Below are positions 8,984 through 17,979 of a DNA stretch of 64,000 nucleotides, in pieces. The stretch lies in NCBI GenBank assembly GCA_947493455.1, contig CANLRB010000012.1, positions 89,562 to 153,561 of the forward strand, in the 5' to 3' direction. A program made the position numbers and the translations under genes. Every line of letters starts with the position of its first letter. Within the stretch, counting starts at the first letter, position 1. The notes beneath the pieces were generated by a model, which saw nothing but the letters and a program-made list of their open reading frames with translations, did not search any database and was not told the DNA's origin. Source of the DNA: an uncultured Pseudoalteromonas sp. (GTDB taxonomy: Bacteria; Pseudomonadota; Gammaproteobacteria; Enterobacterales; Alteromonadaceae).

Positions 8984-9804
8984 TAAAATACTTCTTTAAA
9001 ATAGCGCTCTAATGCATTTATGCTGCCCGCATCAATATATTTCAGATGAGCGCGATGCAACTCCCCACTCGTTAATGAGTTATCGATGTTCTCGTTCAGT
9101 TCACCTATAAACTGTTTGGTTAAGGCTGTTTCAGCACACATAATATGTCCGGTCACATAGGGATTAATGCCCGCAACTTCATAACTTGGTGAGTTAAGTG
9201 GTGTCGTGAGTGTGACCAACTCCTGCGGGTATAATAGTGCATAGTCAGCCCGTTTTTGCGCAAACATTTGAATAATACCTTTTCCCTGTAGCCCAGCATC
9301 TCTGACAATAACATTACGCTTTGGTATTTGCTTGATTTGTTGGTCTAAATCGTCGCCATAGGAAATTTGGCTCGAAATAATCAGTTTTCGCTCAGGAAAG
9401 CGTTTGAATATCTCAACTAACGATACAGATTCAGAGTGCTCGAGTTGCTCCAGCTCTGGCTGTTGGTATAGACGCCGATTAAAAAATAAATTAACCGGTT
9501 TACTGAAAAGGTACTTTTCAACTCTCTCGGCCGTTTTTAGTTTATTGATAACACACACTGGCTGCTCATTATCCATAAACGTTAAAGACCGTTTAAGCGG
9601 CACTAGCTCAACTCGAATATCAACTCGCGGAATCGCCAATGCAAGCATATTTGTTTCGACTGATAAACTTACCGGGTTAACTGCATCAAAACTGAATACG
9701 TCTTGCTCATTATCGGAATGAACATAAACGCGCGCTGCGAGTAACTTAAATGTTAAAACAAAATTTATTAATACAAGCCAAGTGACTATTTTTTTCAGTT
9801 GCAA
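8980..9804 (-). CDS. periplasmic binding-like protein of unknown function
   Basis: 274 residues with a signal peptide (MQLKKIVTWLVLINFVLTF, then KLLAA). The body resembles periplasmic solute-binding proteins of the type-II fold (IISSQISYGDDL, GKGIIQMFAQKRADYALLYPQ), similar to the uncharacterised SBP-like families common in Alteromonadales. No ABC permease or ATPase is adjacent, so transport is unlikely. Start choice: TTG 9804 with GGAGG 9 bases upstream; the longer frame from TTG 9822 would code the ribosome binding site itself as Arg-Arg. No specific ligand can be proposed. Confidence 0.7.
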   Translation of the reverse strand: MQLKKIVTWLVLINFVLTFKLLAARVYVHSDNEQDVFSFDAVNPVSLSVETNMLALAIPRVDIRVELVPLKRSLTFMDNEQPVCVINKLKTAERVEKYLFSKPVNLFFNRRLYQQPELEQLEHSESVSLVEIFKRFPERKLIISSQISYGDDLDQQIKQIPKRNVIVRDAGLQGKGIIQMFAQKRADYALLYPQELVTLTTPLNSPSYEVAGINPYVTGHIMCAETALTKQFIGELNENIDNSLTSGELHRAHLKYIDAGSINALERYFKEVFY

Positions 9805-9919
9805 AACAAAGTACCTCCGCAACTATTCATTCTATAATAAAAAGATAGAAAATACCCAATTTGAAAAGATTAATTAGATTTTGGTCTTAGAATAGATTTA
9901 TGAAATTCATGAAGATGGG

Positions 9920-10031
9920 TGGCAGTCTTGCCAGCCACATCCCGGCACACAAGTCACATGCTGTGGCTGCTCCCTTCCGGGCCTGACCAAGTTCACACGC
10001 TATTGTTGCGAGAGGACCAACAAGACCACCA
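9920..10031 (-). ncRNA. ffs: signal recognition particle RNA (4.5S RNA)
   Basis: RNA partner of Ffh in cotranslational membrane targeting. On the minus strand the sequence contains the universal domain IV core GGTCAGGCCCGGAAGGGAGC followed by AGCC, which forms the tetraloop and symmetric loop bound by Ffh. The ends pair: GGTGGTCTTG (10030-10021) with CAAGACTGCC (9930-9921), ten pairs including G-U. The 3' half has GTGTGCCGGGATGTGGCTGG as in E. coli 4.5S RNA. Mature ends are estimated to within a few bases. No clear intrinsic terminator was seen downstream. Confidence 0.95.
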
Positions 10032-10058
10032 TAGTGGGCCTATTGAGGCGCGGGTTGA

Positions 10059-10087
10059 ATTATCACTATTTTACTCACTAAGTTCAA
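10059..10087 (-). promoter_or_regulatory. candidate sigma-70 promoter of ffs
   Basis: TTGAAC (10087-10082), 17-base spacer, GATAAT (10064-10059) on the minus strand, followed by a GC-rich stretch (CCCGCGCC). Transcription would start near 10052, leaving a 5' leader of about 20 bases before the mature RNA, comparable with the RNase P-processed leader of E. coli 4.5S RNA. Confidence 0.6.
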
Positions 10088-10151
10088 GGGAAAGTTGTCA
10101 AAAACAAACTAAGCGCGCAACTTTCCATCAAATTTAGAAATAAGTTGTCAA

Positions 10152-11030
10152 TTAAGACTTGAAGTACGGCTTTAGCGCCAATAACTTTTTAAGTAACTTT
10201 CTATTGTTACGCTCACCCATTCTTAACCATTGCTTCTGCGCTGCACTCAATGACTCCCACTCTGGCTTAGCGTACTTATAAGCAACAGATTGGCTTAATA
10301 GCACGGCATTTTGATCAACCGTTGGCATTTGTTCAATCACCTCAATCGCCTCCAATATAACCTGTTGAAACTCCCGGTTCGGTCGACCAATTTCTTGATA
10401 CACTTCATCAAATAGCGGGCCTAACTTACGATAAATGGCGTACAATTGAGCTGGTTCTAGCGCATCAACGACATCAACATATTTATTATAACGCGCAAAA
10501 CTTGCAGCACTTATGGTAATGACATCGCTTTCGTCAACCGAAAATGGCTCCTTTGGCGCTTTAAATATATGGTGTTTACCGGCAATTTTTCCTTGAGAAA
10601 AGTTCTCTGTAAAAACCACAATACGGCGAATAATGTCATCATTGAACATGACTGTTAATAAATCGTGCGCCGAAATTATCGTTAATTCTGCAATCACAAC
10701 GCTATCGCTTTCATCGATATTTGGTAACTGATAGGCAGGCTCAATCGGCGTCTCTACTTCGTCAGCAATCGGCGCCTGCGATTCTGGTTCCGAAGGCGTT
10801 GTGGTATCGTTTTGTACATTGTCAGTTGCTAGTAATTTATCTGATTCGTCATCATTTAATTGCGGTTTAGTTTCTACCACGGGCACTGGCACATTGGTAC
10901 GACTGCTATTTGGAGAGTCACTCGCACTAAGTAATTGCCATGCAGCATAGCCACCCACAAGCAACACAATAACAAGTGACACAATCAAGATAACTTGTGC
11001 TAACGAAAAACGATTTTGAGTCTCGCTCAT
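10152..11030 (-). CDS. DUF3014 domain protein, membrane anchored
   Basis: 292 residues: short cytoplasmic N-terminus, one transmembrane helix at about 12-34 (VILIVSLVIVLLVGGYAAW), an acidic and proline-rich linker to about residue 95, then a DUF3014 domain (LPNIDESDSVV; NDDIIRRIVVFTENFSQGKI; YNKYVDVVDALEPAQLYAIY; LSAAQKQWLRMG). The globular part should face the periplasm. The function of DUF3014 is unknown. It diverges from the patatin gene over 80 bases; the 3' end lies near the ffs promoter. Confidence 0.85.
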   Translation of the reverse strand: MSETQNRFSLAQVILIVSLVIVLLVGGYAAWQLLSASDSPNSSRTNVPVPVVETKPQLNDDESDKLLATDNVQNDTTTPSEPESQAPIADEVETPIEPAYQLPNIDESDSVVIAELTIISAHDLLTVMFNDDIIRRIVVFTENFSQGKIAGKHHIFKAPKEPFSVDESDVITISAASFARYNKYVDVVDALEPAQLYAIYRKLGPLFDEVYQEIGRPNREFQQVILEAIEVIEQMPTVDQNAVLLSQSVAYKYAKPEWESLSAAQKQWLRMGERNNRKLLKKLLALKPYFKS

Positions 11031-11110
11031 AAATTAACCACCTAATATTAAAAGTATTTATTTTTAACTCATTCTCCACTAAATTTAACATAAAGGGAGC
11101 TCAATGAATT

Positions 11111-12256
11111 ATGAATCAAAGCCAAGCGGAAACGAATAAAAAACAAAAAACGGCGCTTTTACTCACTGGCGGTGGCGCACGCGCCGCTTACCAAGTTGGC
11201 GTGCTAAAAGCCATCGCCAGCCAACTTCCTCGTAACCAAAAACTTCCTTTCGAGATTATTAACGGAACCTCTGCCGGGGCAATAAATGCGACAGCACTTA
11301 GTTGCTACGCATCCTGTTTTCAGCTTGGCGTAAAAAAACTCGAATGGGTATGGAAACACTTTCACACACATCAAGTATATAAGACAAGCTTTTCAGCTGT
11401 TTTTGGTAACTTAATGTTAAATATGTTACGAAGCTTTCAATCAGATTATGAAAACCATCCGCCAGCAAGTTTGTTTGACAACCAACCTCTTCGAGAGTTG
11501 CTTAAAAATGTGCTTGATTTAAAAAGAATTGACAATAATATTCTTAATGGCCATTTACATGCATTGTCTATTACCGCATCAAGCTATTCGAGCGGGGACT
11601 CGGTGGCATTTTATCAATCCCCCCATGTCGCCCCCTGGCGCAGAGCAAAGCGCAGAGGCGAACAAACAACCATCAATATTGAACACTTGATGGCATCAAG
11701 TGCCATTCCAATGGTTTTCCCAAGTACTAAAATAAAACAAGGTTATTTTGGCGATGGTTCCATCCACCAACATGCGCCTCTGAGTCCTGCGATCCATCTC
11801 GGCGCGAAGAAAATCTTTATTATCGGTGTAGAGCAACCCGCTGATAATAAATACTTTGGCTTTCAACCTCATTACCCTGGAATATCTACAATAGCTGGTC
11901 ATTTGCTCGATACTATTTTTTCAGACACATTACGCTCAGATATCGAGCGCCTTGAACGGATTAATCGCACGCTAGGTTTGTTACCGAGTCGCGATAAACA
12001 TCGTGAATTACAGCAAATACATAGTTATGTTATCAACCCCTCACACAACTTTAATGCAATCGCCACCGACTACTATGACACCATGCCACTTGCCATCCGC
12101 ACCTTGTTGCGCGGTATTGGTGTAAAGCAACATTCCGAGTCTTCACTCGTTAGTTACTTACTATTTGAAAGGGAATACACCCAACATTTGATCGAGTTGG
12201 GCCGACAGGACGGACTCGCTGACATCGAAAACATCATGGCCTTTTTAGAACTTTAA
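11111..12256 (+). CDS. patatin-like phospholipase
   Basis: Serine lipid acyl hydrolase of 381 residues. It has the oxyanion-hole motif GGGARAAYQVG (20-30), the nucleophile elbow GTSAG with Ser54, and the dyad Asp215 in the form DGS rather than the usual DGG. No signal peptide, so probably cytoplasmic or membrane-peripheral. ATG 11111 follows AAAGGGAG by about 11 bases; an ATG at 11104 is out of frame. Convergent with the antiporter gene 16 bases downstream. Whether it acts on phospholipid, lysophospholipid or storage lipid is unknown. Confidence 0.9.
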   Translation: MNQSQAETNKKQKTALLLTGGGARAAYQVGVLKAIASQLPRNQKLPFEIINGTSAGAINATALSCYASCFQLGVKKLEWVWKHFHTHQVYKTSFSAVFGNLMLNMLRSFQSDYENHPPASLFDNQPLRELLKNVLDLKRIDNNILNGHLHALSITASSYSSGDSVAFYQSPHVAPWRRAKRRGEQTTINIEHLMASSAIPMVFPSTKIKQGYFGDGSIHQHAPLSPAIHLGAKKIFIIGVEQPADNKYFGFQPHYPGISTIAGHLLDTIFSDTLRSDIERLERINRTLGLLPSRDKHRELQQIHSYVINPSHNFNAIATDYYDTMPLAIRTLLRGIGVKQHSESSLVSYLLFEREYTQHLIELGRQDGLADIENIMAFLEL

Positions 12257-12272
12257 GCTAGTTCAGCATTAG

Positions 12273-14249
12273 CTACGGACCTTCAAGTAAAAAGCGCTCA
12301 AATCGTTCTACTCGACGAGGCTTACCGCGGACAATCAAAATATCTTGACAGATTAACTGTGTAGTCGGGTCTGGGTAGGCAATCTCATTGCCATTTCGTC
12401 GTAAGCCCGTGACATCAATACGTTTCAGTTCTAAATCCAGTTCGATGATTGTTTTACCGATTGCATAGGCATCATCGGTTAAAGCGATCGCATGTAGGTG
12501 CTCTAGCCTGTCGTAAGCGCGGGCGCTTAAATCCGTATTTTCACCTGGAAAATAGCCATGCAGCATGCCATAGCGATTTTTACGCTCACTTTGAACGCGT
12601 CGCAGTACTCGTTTGACAGGAACCCCTGACATATACATCACGTGTGCAACCAACATCAGACTTGCCTCTAATGATTCAGGGACGACTTCCGAAACACCGG
12701 CTGCTTTTAGCTCAGTTAAGTATTGATCATCTCGCATGCGCACTAATATTTTTACTGAATCACTGAGTTGGCGAATGGCACTGACAACATGCATTGTATT
12801 GGTGTAATCAGCAAATGTAATTATAACTAAGCGCGCGTGCTCTACCCCAATGGACGCCAAGATAGACTTATGTTTAGCTTGACCAAATTTAACCTGTTCA
12901 CCAGCAGCTTGTGCTTCTTTAACTCTGATCGGGTCGATGTCAAGCGCAATATACGGAATTGCTTCTGGCTTTAAAAATCGTGAGACAGACTGCCCAACTC
13001 GACCATAGCCGCAAATTACGACGTGATCTTTGAAACTCTCACTCTGTTCATTACTATCCGTTGTTGCGGTTTGTGGCTCGCTACCAAATCGTTGTAATAA
13101 TTTAACGCTCCATATTTCTGATTTATCGATTAGCAAAGGCGTTATCGCCATCGACAATACACCAATTGCCATCAACAGTGAGGCGTCCGACGATTCTACC
13201 AGTTGATGCTTTAGTGCCAGTGACACCAATACAAAACCAAATTCACCCATTTGGCATAACATGAACCCAGTTGCAAACGCGTGTTTTTTTGATTCACCAA
13301 AAAGCCGCGCCAAACATGAAATCACGATAAACTTAATTACAAGCAGGCCAATGAGGCCAATTAAAATCCACCCACTTTGCGCCACAACAAACGGCATTTC
13401 AAGTTGCATACCAACAGTGACAAAGAACAAGCCCATCAGAATATCTCGAAACGGCCTGATATCAGATTCCAATTGATGACGATATTGACTTTCCCCTAAC
13501 ATCATACCCGCTAAAAAAGCGCCAAGCGCCATAGAAAGGCCAAACGTGTGTGTTAAAGCGCCAGCAATAAGCGCGACTAACAGTGTTGTGAGAACGAAGA
13601 GTTCGTCGGTTCTAACTTGCGCTACTTCACTAAAAATGCGAGGCAAAAGCCAGCGACCGATAGCCCATAAAACGATGCATACCACCACCCCTTTTGCTAA
13701 AGCAAAGCCAATTGGCCCCCACATACCATCTGCTGTTGGCTGTGCCAAAAGAGGCAGCGCAATTAGCAAGGGGACCACCGCGATATCTTGAAATAACAAA
13801 ATACCAATTGATAATTGCCCCTGACGGGTTTGAATCGACCCAGACTCACTGACATGCTTAACCACAATCGCAGTTGACGACAGCGCGATTAAACTCGCAA
13901 TACTCAACGCCGACAACCAAGTAAAGCCAAATGCAATCAATATAAAGTAGAAAACAAGTGTAGTGACGAAAACCTGTAATGAACCGAGACCAAATACAAT
14001 GTGGCGCATCGCTTTTAGGCGGGGAATTGAAAATTCAAGCCCCAAACTAAAGAGCAAAAAGACAATACCGAGTTCCGCCACATAATGTATCTGGTCATAC
14101 GCGGCGAGCCAGCCAAAACCATACTGGCCTGCTAAAATGCCCACCATCAGATACGCCAATATTGGCGGTAAATTAACGCGCTTAAATAGCCACACAAAAA
14201 AGACGGCCGATATTAATAAATAGAAAAATGCGCTAAAGGCTTGTTGCAA
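12273..14249 (-). CDS. CPA2-family cation:proton antiporter (KefB/YbaL-like)
   Basis: 658-residue inner-membrane antiporter, probably K+/H+. Residues 1 to about 380 form the sodium/hydrogen exchanger domain with about 12 helices and the QD pair at 154-155. An RCK/TrkA-N domain follows (HVVICGYGRVGQSVSRF from 409) with a Rossmann nucleotide site, then a TrkA-C domain at about 560-650. Longer than KefB or KefC (about 600) because of the TrkA-C domain. Start TTG 14249 is supported by GAGAGG six bases upstream. No KefF/G partner gene is adjacent, so glutathione gating is uncertain. Confidence 0.9.
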   Translation of the reverse strand: MQQAFSAFFYLLISAVFFVWLFKRVNLPPILAYLMVGILAGQYGFGWLAAYDQIHYVAELGIVFLLFSLGLEFSIPRLKAMRHIVFGLGSLQVFVTTLVFYFILIAFGFTWLSALSIASLIALSSTAIVVKHVSESGSIQTRQGQLSIGILLFQDIAVVPLLIALPLLAQPTADGMWGPIGFALAKGVVVCIVLWAIGRWLLPRIFSEVAQVRTDELFVLTTLLVALIAGALTHTFGLSMALGAFLAGMMLGESQYRHQLESDIRPFRDILMGLFFVTVGMQLEMPFVVAQSGWILIGLIGLLVIKFIVISCLARLFGESKKHAFATGFMLCQMGEFGFVLVSLALKHQLVESSDASLLMAIGVLSMAITPLLIDKSEIWSVKLLQRFGSEPQTATTDSNEQSESFKDHVVICGYGRVGQSVSRFLKPEAIPYIALDIDPIRVKEAQAAGEQVKFGQAKHKSILASIGVEHARLVIITFADYTNTMHVVSAIRQLSDSVKILVRMRDDQYLTELKAAGVSEVVPESLEASLMLVAHVMYMSGVPVKRVLRRVQSERKNRYGMLHGYFPGENTDLSARAYDRLEHLHAIALTDDAYAIGKTIIELDLELKRIDVTGLRRNGNEIAYPDPTTQLICQDILIVRGKPRRVERFERFLLEGP

Positions 14250-14395
14250 GAACGACCTCTCATCATTGTCAGTAAATTGGCGTTTCCCACGCTCGTATCA
14301 TTTAAATATAGCAAGCATCTGTTTTAATTCTAGTTAGTTGGTCTGGTACGTAATTTGCTTACTTTGTTGTAGATAGCAATTAGAGGGCAGTTATT

Positions 14396-15292
14396 GTGGA
14401 AAATGTGCATGTATTAAATCGGCAAATTGACGGCAGCGGCGAGTTTTTGCCGTATTCGCAAGCTTATCGGCAAGAGCATGAGCTCGAGCGCACCCATCAT
14501 TTAGTGGGGCAGCTACAAAAAACCCTTGAGCTCAGTAAAATTGTCAATATATTTTCCGTCGAAGCTTCACGTATTACGCCATTTGCAGGGCTTCAATTTC
14601 ACTCCCCTGAAGGTGTCATCGAAATGTCAGGGAGTAAAGCAACAGGGCAACATCATGCATTTGATCTTGAAGTCGATGGCGAGCGTCTCGGTCAGTTAAT
14701 CTATTTCTGTGCTAACTCCCTGTCCAGTTTCGCTAAACAGCAGTTGGCGAAGTTGCATTCAGTGTTAGTGTATCCGCTTCGTAACGCACTGATGTTCTAT
14801 CGAGTAACACAACTTGCCACCAAAGATTCATTAACGGGACTTAATAATCGAAGTCAATTTGACGAATGCCTCGTACGCAAACTAGAACGCAGTCGCCGTT
14901 ATCATCGTCATTTTGGTCTAATGCTAATTGATTTAGACAACTTTAAACAAGTTAATGACTTGCATGGCCATATCAGCGGAGACCATGTACTCACAGAGTT
15001 TGCGCAAATACTAGCGCAATCAATTCGTGGTACAGACAGCGTATACCGATTTGGTGGTGATGAATTTGCCGTTTTAGTTGATGACGATAAAGTCCTTGGT
15101 AGTGAAACTTTAGCTAAACGTATTCAACAGCGTGTAGGCGAAAATATTTTATTATCGCAACACAGTGTAACTTGTAGTATTGGCGCCTCGCTATCGCGCA
15201 GCCAAGACTGTGTTGAATCGATATTTGAACGCGCTGATAAAGCGCTTTACAGCGCGAAAACAAACGGCCGAAATTGCTATAAAGTCGACTGA
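14396..15292 (+). CDS. diguanylate cyclase (GGDEF domain)
   Basis: Makes cyclic di-GMP from two GTP. 298 residues, start GTG with AGAGGG upstream. The N-terminal 135 residues have no membrane segment and look like an unassigned sensory domain, possibly GAF-like. The GGDEF domain begins at DSLTGLNNR (144-152), has IDLDNFKQVND (metal and substrate site), the active-site GGDEF at 220-224 and an RxxD inhibitory site RGTD at 211-214, exactly five residues before GGDEF. It should therefore be active and product-inhibited. Followed by a strong terminator; monocistronic. Confidence 0.93.
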   Translation: MENVHVLNRQIDGSGEFLPYSQAYRQEHELERTHHLVGQLQKTLELSKIVNIFSVEASRITPFAGLQFHSPEGVIEMSGSKATGQHHAFDLEVDGERLGQLIYFCANSLSSFAKQQLAKLHSVLVYPLRNALMFYRVTQLATKDSLTGLNNRSQFDECLVRKLERSRRYHRHFGLMLIDLDNFKQVNDLHGHISGDHVLTEFAQILAQSIRGTDSVYRFGGDEFAVLVDDDKVLGSETLAKRIQQRVGENILLSQHSVTCSIGASLSRSQDCVESIFERADKALYSAKTNGRNCYKVD

Positions 15293-15304
15293 TTTCCACA
15301 AACA

Positions 15305-15334
15305 CTAAAGCGCTTAGGCGCTTTTATTTTTTTT
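15305..15334 (+). terminator. intrinsic terminator of the diguanylate cyclase gene
   Basis: Perfect 7-bp stem AAAGCGC (15307-15313) / GCGCTTT (15318-15324), loop TTAG, then TATTTTTTTT. The stop codon of the convergent membrane protein gene lies in the loop. Confidence 0.88.
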
Positions 15335-15658
15335 CATCAAATTAAAGGCACTCAGTACGATACTGAGACCAAGAAAAAAGCTTGCAACAAGGGGAGCTAT
15401 TTCTACCAGCTGAGAAAGTGGCGTAAAGAGCACTGCGATAAGCGGTGAAATCAAGGCGAGTATAAAAAACAGCCCACCTTTACCCCGCCAATAGGCCAGT
15501 AACAGCAAACCAGTTAAACCGCCAAAACCAAAATTCATGAGTATAATCGAGAGATTGACTATAAAGATGAGACTGACACCAAGCAAAGCACATGATAATA
15601 GTACTCCCCAGTGCGCTTTTGAAATTAACGAAAGACCGACATCTGCACTTGATTGCAT
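15314..15658 (-). CDS. small integral membrane protein of unknown function
   Basis: 114 residues with about four hydrophobic segments (around 17-36, 38-55, 60-80 and 84-105) and a lysine-rich C-terminus (MKKNKSA). I do not recognise the family. It lies 3 bases downstream of tilS on the same strand, so it may be cotranscribed with it. Its stop codon lies within the terminator of the convergent diguanylate cyclase gene. Hydrophobicity pattern and operon position support a real gene; function cannot be proposed. Confidence 0.65.
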   Translation of the reverse strand: MQSSADVGLSLISKAHWGVLLSCALLGVSLIFIVNLSIILMNFGFGGLTGLLLLAYWRGKGGLFFILALISPLIAVLFTPLSQLVEIAPLVASFFLGLSIVLSAFNLMKKNKSA

Positions 15659-15661
15659 CTC

Positions 15662-16957
15662 TTATTCCTCAACTATCCATCGCTTACCATGCGACTTATA
15701 AAAAGACTTACTTACCCCCACATCAACAATTTCAACGAGTTCATCGTCGACAAATATGAGTGGCACATAGGGCCGTTCCCAGCTCGGGATTTTAGCATCC
15801 TTTAACCAATGCTTCACCGTGTTTGAGCCTGGTTTTCCGTGCGGGTGAATGCGTAGGTGGGGTAAATTAAAACGCACACTCAAACGGGCACCTACTGTCG
15901 CTGATTTATCTCCGCCCGTTTGGATTAAAACTCGGCCATCACTTAACTCAATACGCCCCTTGCTCGGATCGAGCTGATAAACCTCATCGATATATCGCGG
16001 CGCGACAATGTATAAATAGTCACGATAAAAGCGGATGGCTATATCAGCGATAGTCAATTTAAACTTGCTGTCATCAGTTATTTGTCCAACCTGGAGCAAT
16101 AAATTATCGAGCCATTTTTTCGACGGCATCGTGAGTCGATGCTGCGACAACCAGTAGCGAACAACTTCCATTTGCCGCGCTTTTGACATTTTTTTAAGCG
16201 TGCTCACTTGCAAACGCGCATTATCACTACACGAAGCATAATCACTACGAATGTATTCTTGCAATAACGCATCTTGTTGCTGAAGTAATGTAGCAGAGCG
16301 CGCAACGCACGCTGAGAAGCCAGAAAACCGACGAGATAGCTCAGGGATCACTTGATGACGCAAAAAGTTGCGGTCAAACCGCGTATCCTTGTTAGATTCA
16401 TCAACCACATACTCCAGATTGTTTTGCTCAGCATAGGTTTCTATTTCATGGCGAGTTGTATCTAATAACGGTCGTAGCCAACAAACATCCTGTTGTGTTT
16501 GTCCAACACGTCGCATGGCACCAAGTCCAGTCAACCCTGAGCCTCGCTTCAATCGAATAAAAAATGTTTCTACTTGGTCATCAAGATGTTGACCTAACAA
16601 TAACGTGCGACCCGTTGTAACATACTTAGCGAACACGCTATAGCGCGCATCGCGGGCGATCGACTCCAAACTTTGTCTTGGTTTAAGATGTATCGCAATT
16701 GATTCACAAATGATAGGAATTTGCCACTGTTGGCATACATTTTCACAAAAATGCCGCCAGCTTGCTGCATTTTCACTGAGCCCATGATCGACATGAATTG
16801 CACGAATATCTAACGTGTTATGTTGCGCGCGTAAGCGGTGCAGTAAATGTAACAACACAACCGAATCAACCCCGCCAGATAACGCAACGTCATAGCAACC
16901 GGTTTCTACATCAAGTTGTGATTCTATTCGCTTAAGTAAAATTTGTGATAAGTTCAT
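15662..16957 (-). CDS. tilS: tRNA(Ile)-lysidine synthase
   Basis: Converts C34 of tRNA-Ile(CAU) to lysidine, making it read AUA; essential. 431 residues (E. coli 432). The N-type ATP pyrophosphatase motif SGGVDS is at 27-32, followed by HVDHGLSE and the RRVGQ...WLRPLLD region; the C-terminal TilS domains (KPGSNTVKHWLKDAKIP) are present. Last gene of the large minus-strand block, except for the small membrane protein. The ATG stands only seven bases after the T-run of a strong terminator and has no ribosome binding site, so expression depends on readthrough or an unseen promoter. Confidence 0.95.
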   Translation of the reverse strand: MNLSQILLKRIESQLDVETGCYDVALSGGVDSVVLLHLLHRLRAQHNTLDIRAIHVDHGLSENAASWRHFCENVCQQWQIPIICESIAIHLKPRQSLESIARDARYSVFAKYVTTGRTLLLGQHLDDQVETFFIRLKRGSGLTGLGAMRRVGQTQQDVCWLRPLLDTTRHEIETYAEQNNLEYVVDESNKDTRFDRNFLRHQVIPELSRRFSGFSACVARSATLLQQQDALLQEYIRSDYASCSDNARLQVSTLKKMSKARQMEVVRYWLSQHRLTMPSKKWLDNLLLQVGQITDDSKFKLTIADIAIRFYRDYLYIVAPRYIDEVYQLDPSKGRIELSDGRVLIQTGGDKSATVGARLSVRFNLPHLRIHPHGKPGSNTVKHWLKDAKIPSWERPYVPLIFVDDELVEIVDVGVSKSFYKSHGKRWIVEE

Positions 16958-16962
16958 AACAT

Positions 16963-16991
16963 AAAAAAAGTCGCTAATTAGCGACTTTTTC
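16963..16991 (-). terminator. intrinsic terminator after accA
   Basis: Perfect palindrome: AAAAAGTCGCTAA (16965-16977) pairs with TTAGCGACTTTTT (16978-16990), symmetric and potentially bidirectional. On the minus strand it follows the accA stop and its T-run ends just before the tilS start. Confidence 0.88.
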
Positions 16992-17010
16992 TCACTCAGT
17001 TAAAACCAAC

Positions 17011-17967
17011 CTAGCAGTAACCAAATGACATCAGTCGCTGATAGCGTTGCTCTAACATCTCTTCTAATGATAAAGCCTGAAGCTCGCCTAAGTCACGTTT
17101 AATTTGTGCCTTAAGTGATTTTGCCATCGCATCAAAATTGCGATGCGCGCCACCTAGCGGCTCTTCAACAATCGAGTTAATTAAATCAAGTTCTTTAACA
17201 CGCTGTGCACTAACACCCATCGCTTCGGCCGCCAGAGGTGCTTTTTCTGCGCTTTTCCAAAGGATCGAAGCGCATCCTTCAGGTGAAATAACCGAATAGG
17301 TTGAGTACTGCAGCATATTCACGCGATCGCCAACACCAATCGCCAATGCACCACCAGAACCACCTTCACCGATAACAGTACAAATAACCGGTACTTTTAA
17401 GCCAGCCATTACTTTTAAGTTTTTAGCAATTGCTTCGCTTTGTCCACGTTCTTCTGCACCGACGCCAGGATATGCGCCTGGTGTGTCGATAAATGTAATA
17501 ATCGGCATCTTAAAACGTTCAGCCATTTCCATTAAGCGTAAAGCTTTTCGGTACCCTTCAGGTTTTGGCATACCGAAATTGCGCTTAATTTTCTCAGCGG
17601 TATCACGTCCTTTTTGTTGGCCAATAACCATTACAGGTTCACCATCTAAACGCGCAATGCCACCAACAATTGCCGGATCATTGGCAAACGCGCGATCACC
17701 TGCCAACTCATCAAACTCAGTGAACATACGTTCAATATAGTCTTTAGTGTATGGACGAAGTGGATGACGGGCAATTTGCGATACCTGCCATGCGCCTAAA
17801 TCTGAAAAGATCTTTTTTGTCAGTTCAACGCTTTTTTCCTTTAAGCGTGATACTTCTTCTTCTAGCCCAAGATCAAGCGACCCGTTGCGACCAACATTTT
17901 TTAACTCATCGATTTTTGCTTCCAATTCTGCAATTGGCAGCTCAAAATCAAGATAATTGAGGCTCAT
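17011..17967 (-). CDS. accA: acetyl-CoA carboxylase carboxyltransferase subunit alpha
   Basis: Alpha subunit of the AccA2-AccD2 carboxyltransferase, which makes malonyl-CoA for fatty acid synthesis. 318 residues (E. coli 319). Contains the crotonase-fold carboxyltransferase signature ([53 protein letters not shown]). Twelve bases downstream of dnaE, the same order as in E. coli. The closing terminator separates it from tilS. Confidence 0.97.
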   Translation of the reverse strand: MSLNYLDFELPIAELEAKIDELKNVGRNGSLDLGLEEEVSRLKEKSVELTKKIFSDLGAWQVSQIARHPLRPYTKDYIERMFTEFDELAGDRAFANDPAIVGGIARLDGEPVMVIGQQKGRDTAEKIKRNFGMPKPEGYRKALRLMEMAERFKMPIITFIDTPGAYPGVGAEERGQSEAIAKNLKVMAGLKVPVICTVIGEGGSGGALAIGVGDRVNMLQYSTYSVISPEGCASILWKSAEKAPLAAEAMGVSAQRVKELDLINSIVEEPLGGAHRNFDAMAKSLKAQIKRDLGELQALSLEEMLEQRYQRLMSFGYC

Positions 17968-17979
17968 GCGCTAAACTAC

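Noticed and set aside
9919-10137. 72-codon frame on the plus strand
   Set aside because: It lies opposite the ffs RNA gene and its promoter; its codons reflect RNA structure, not protein constraint.
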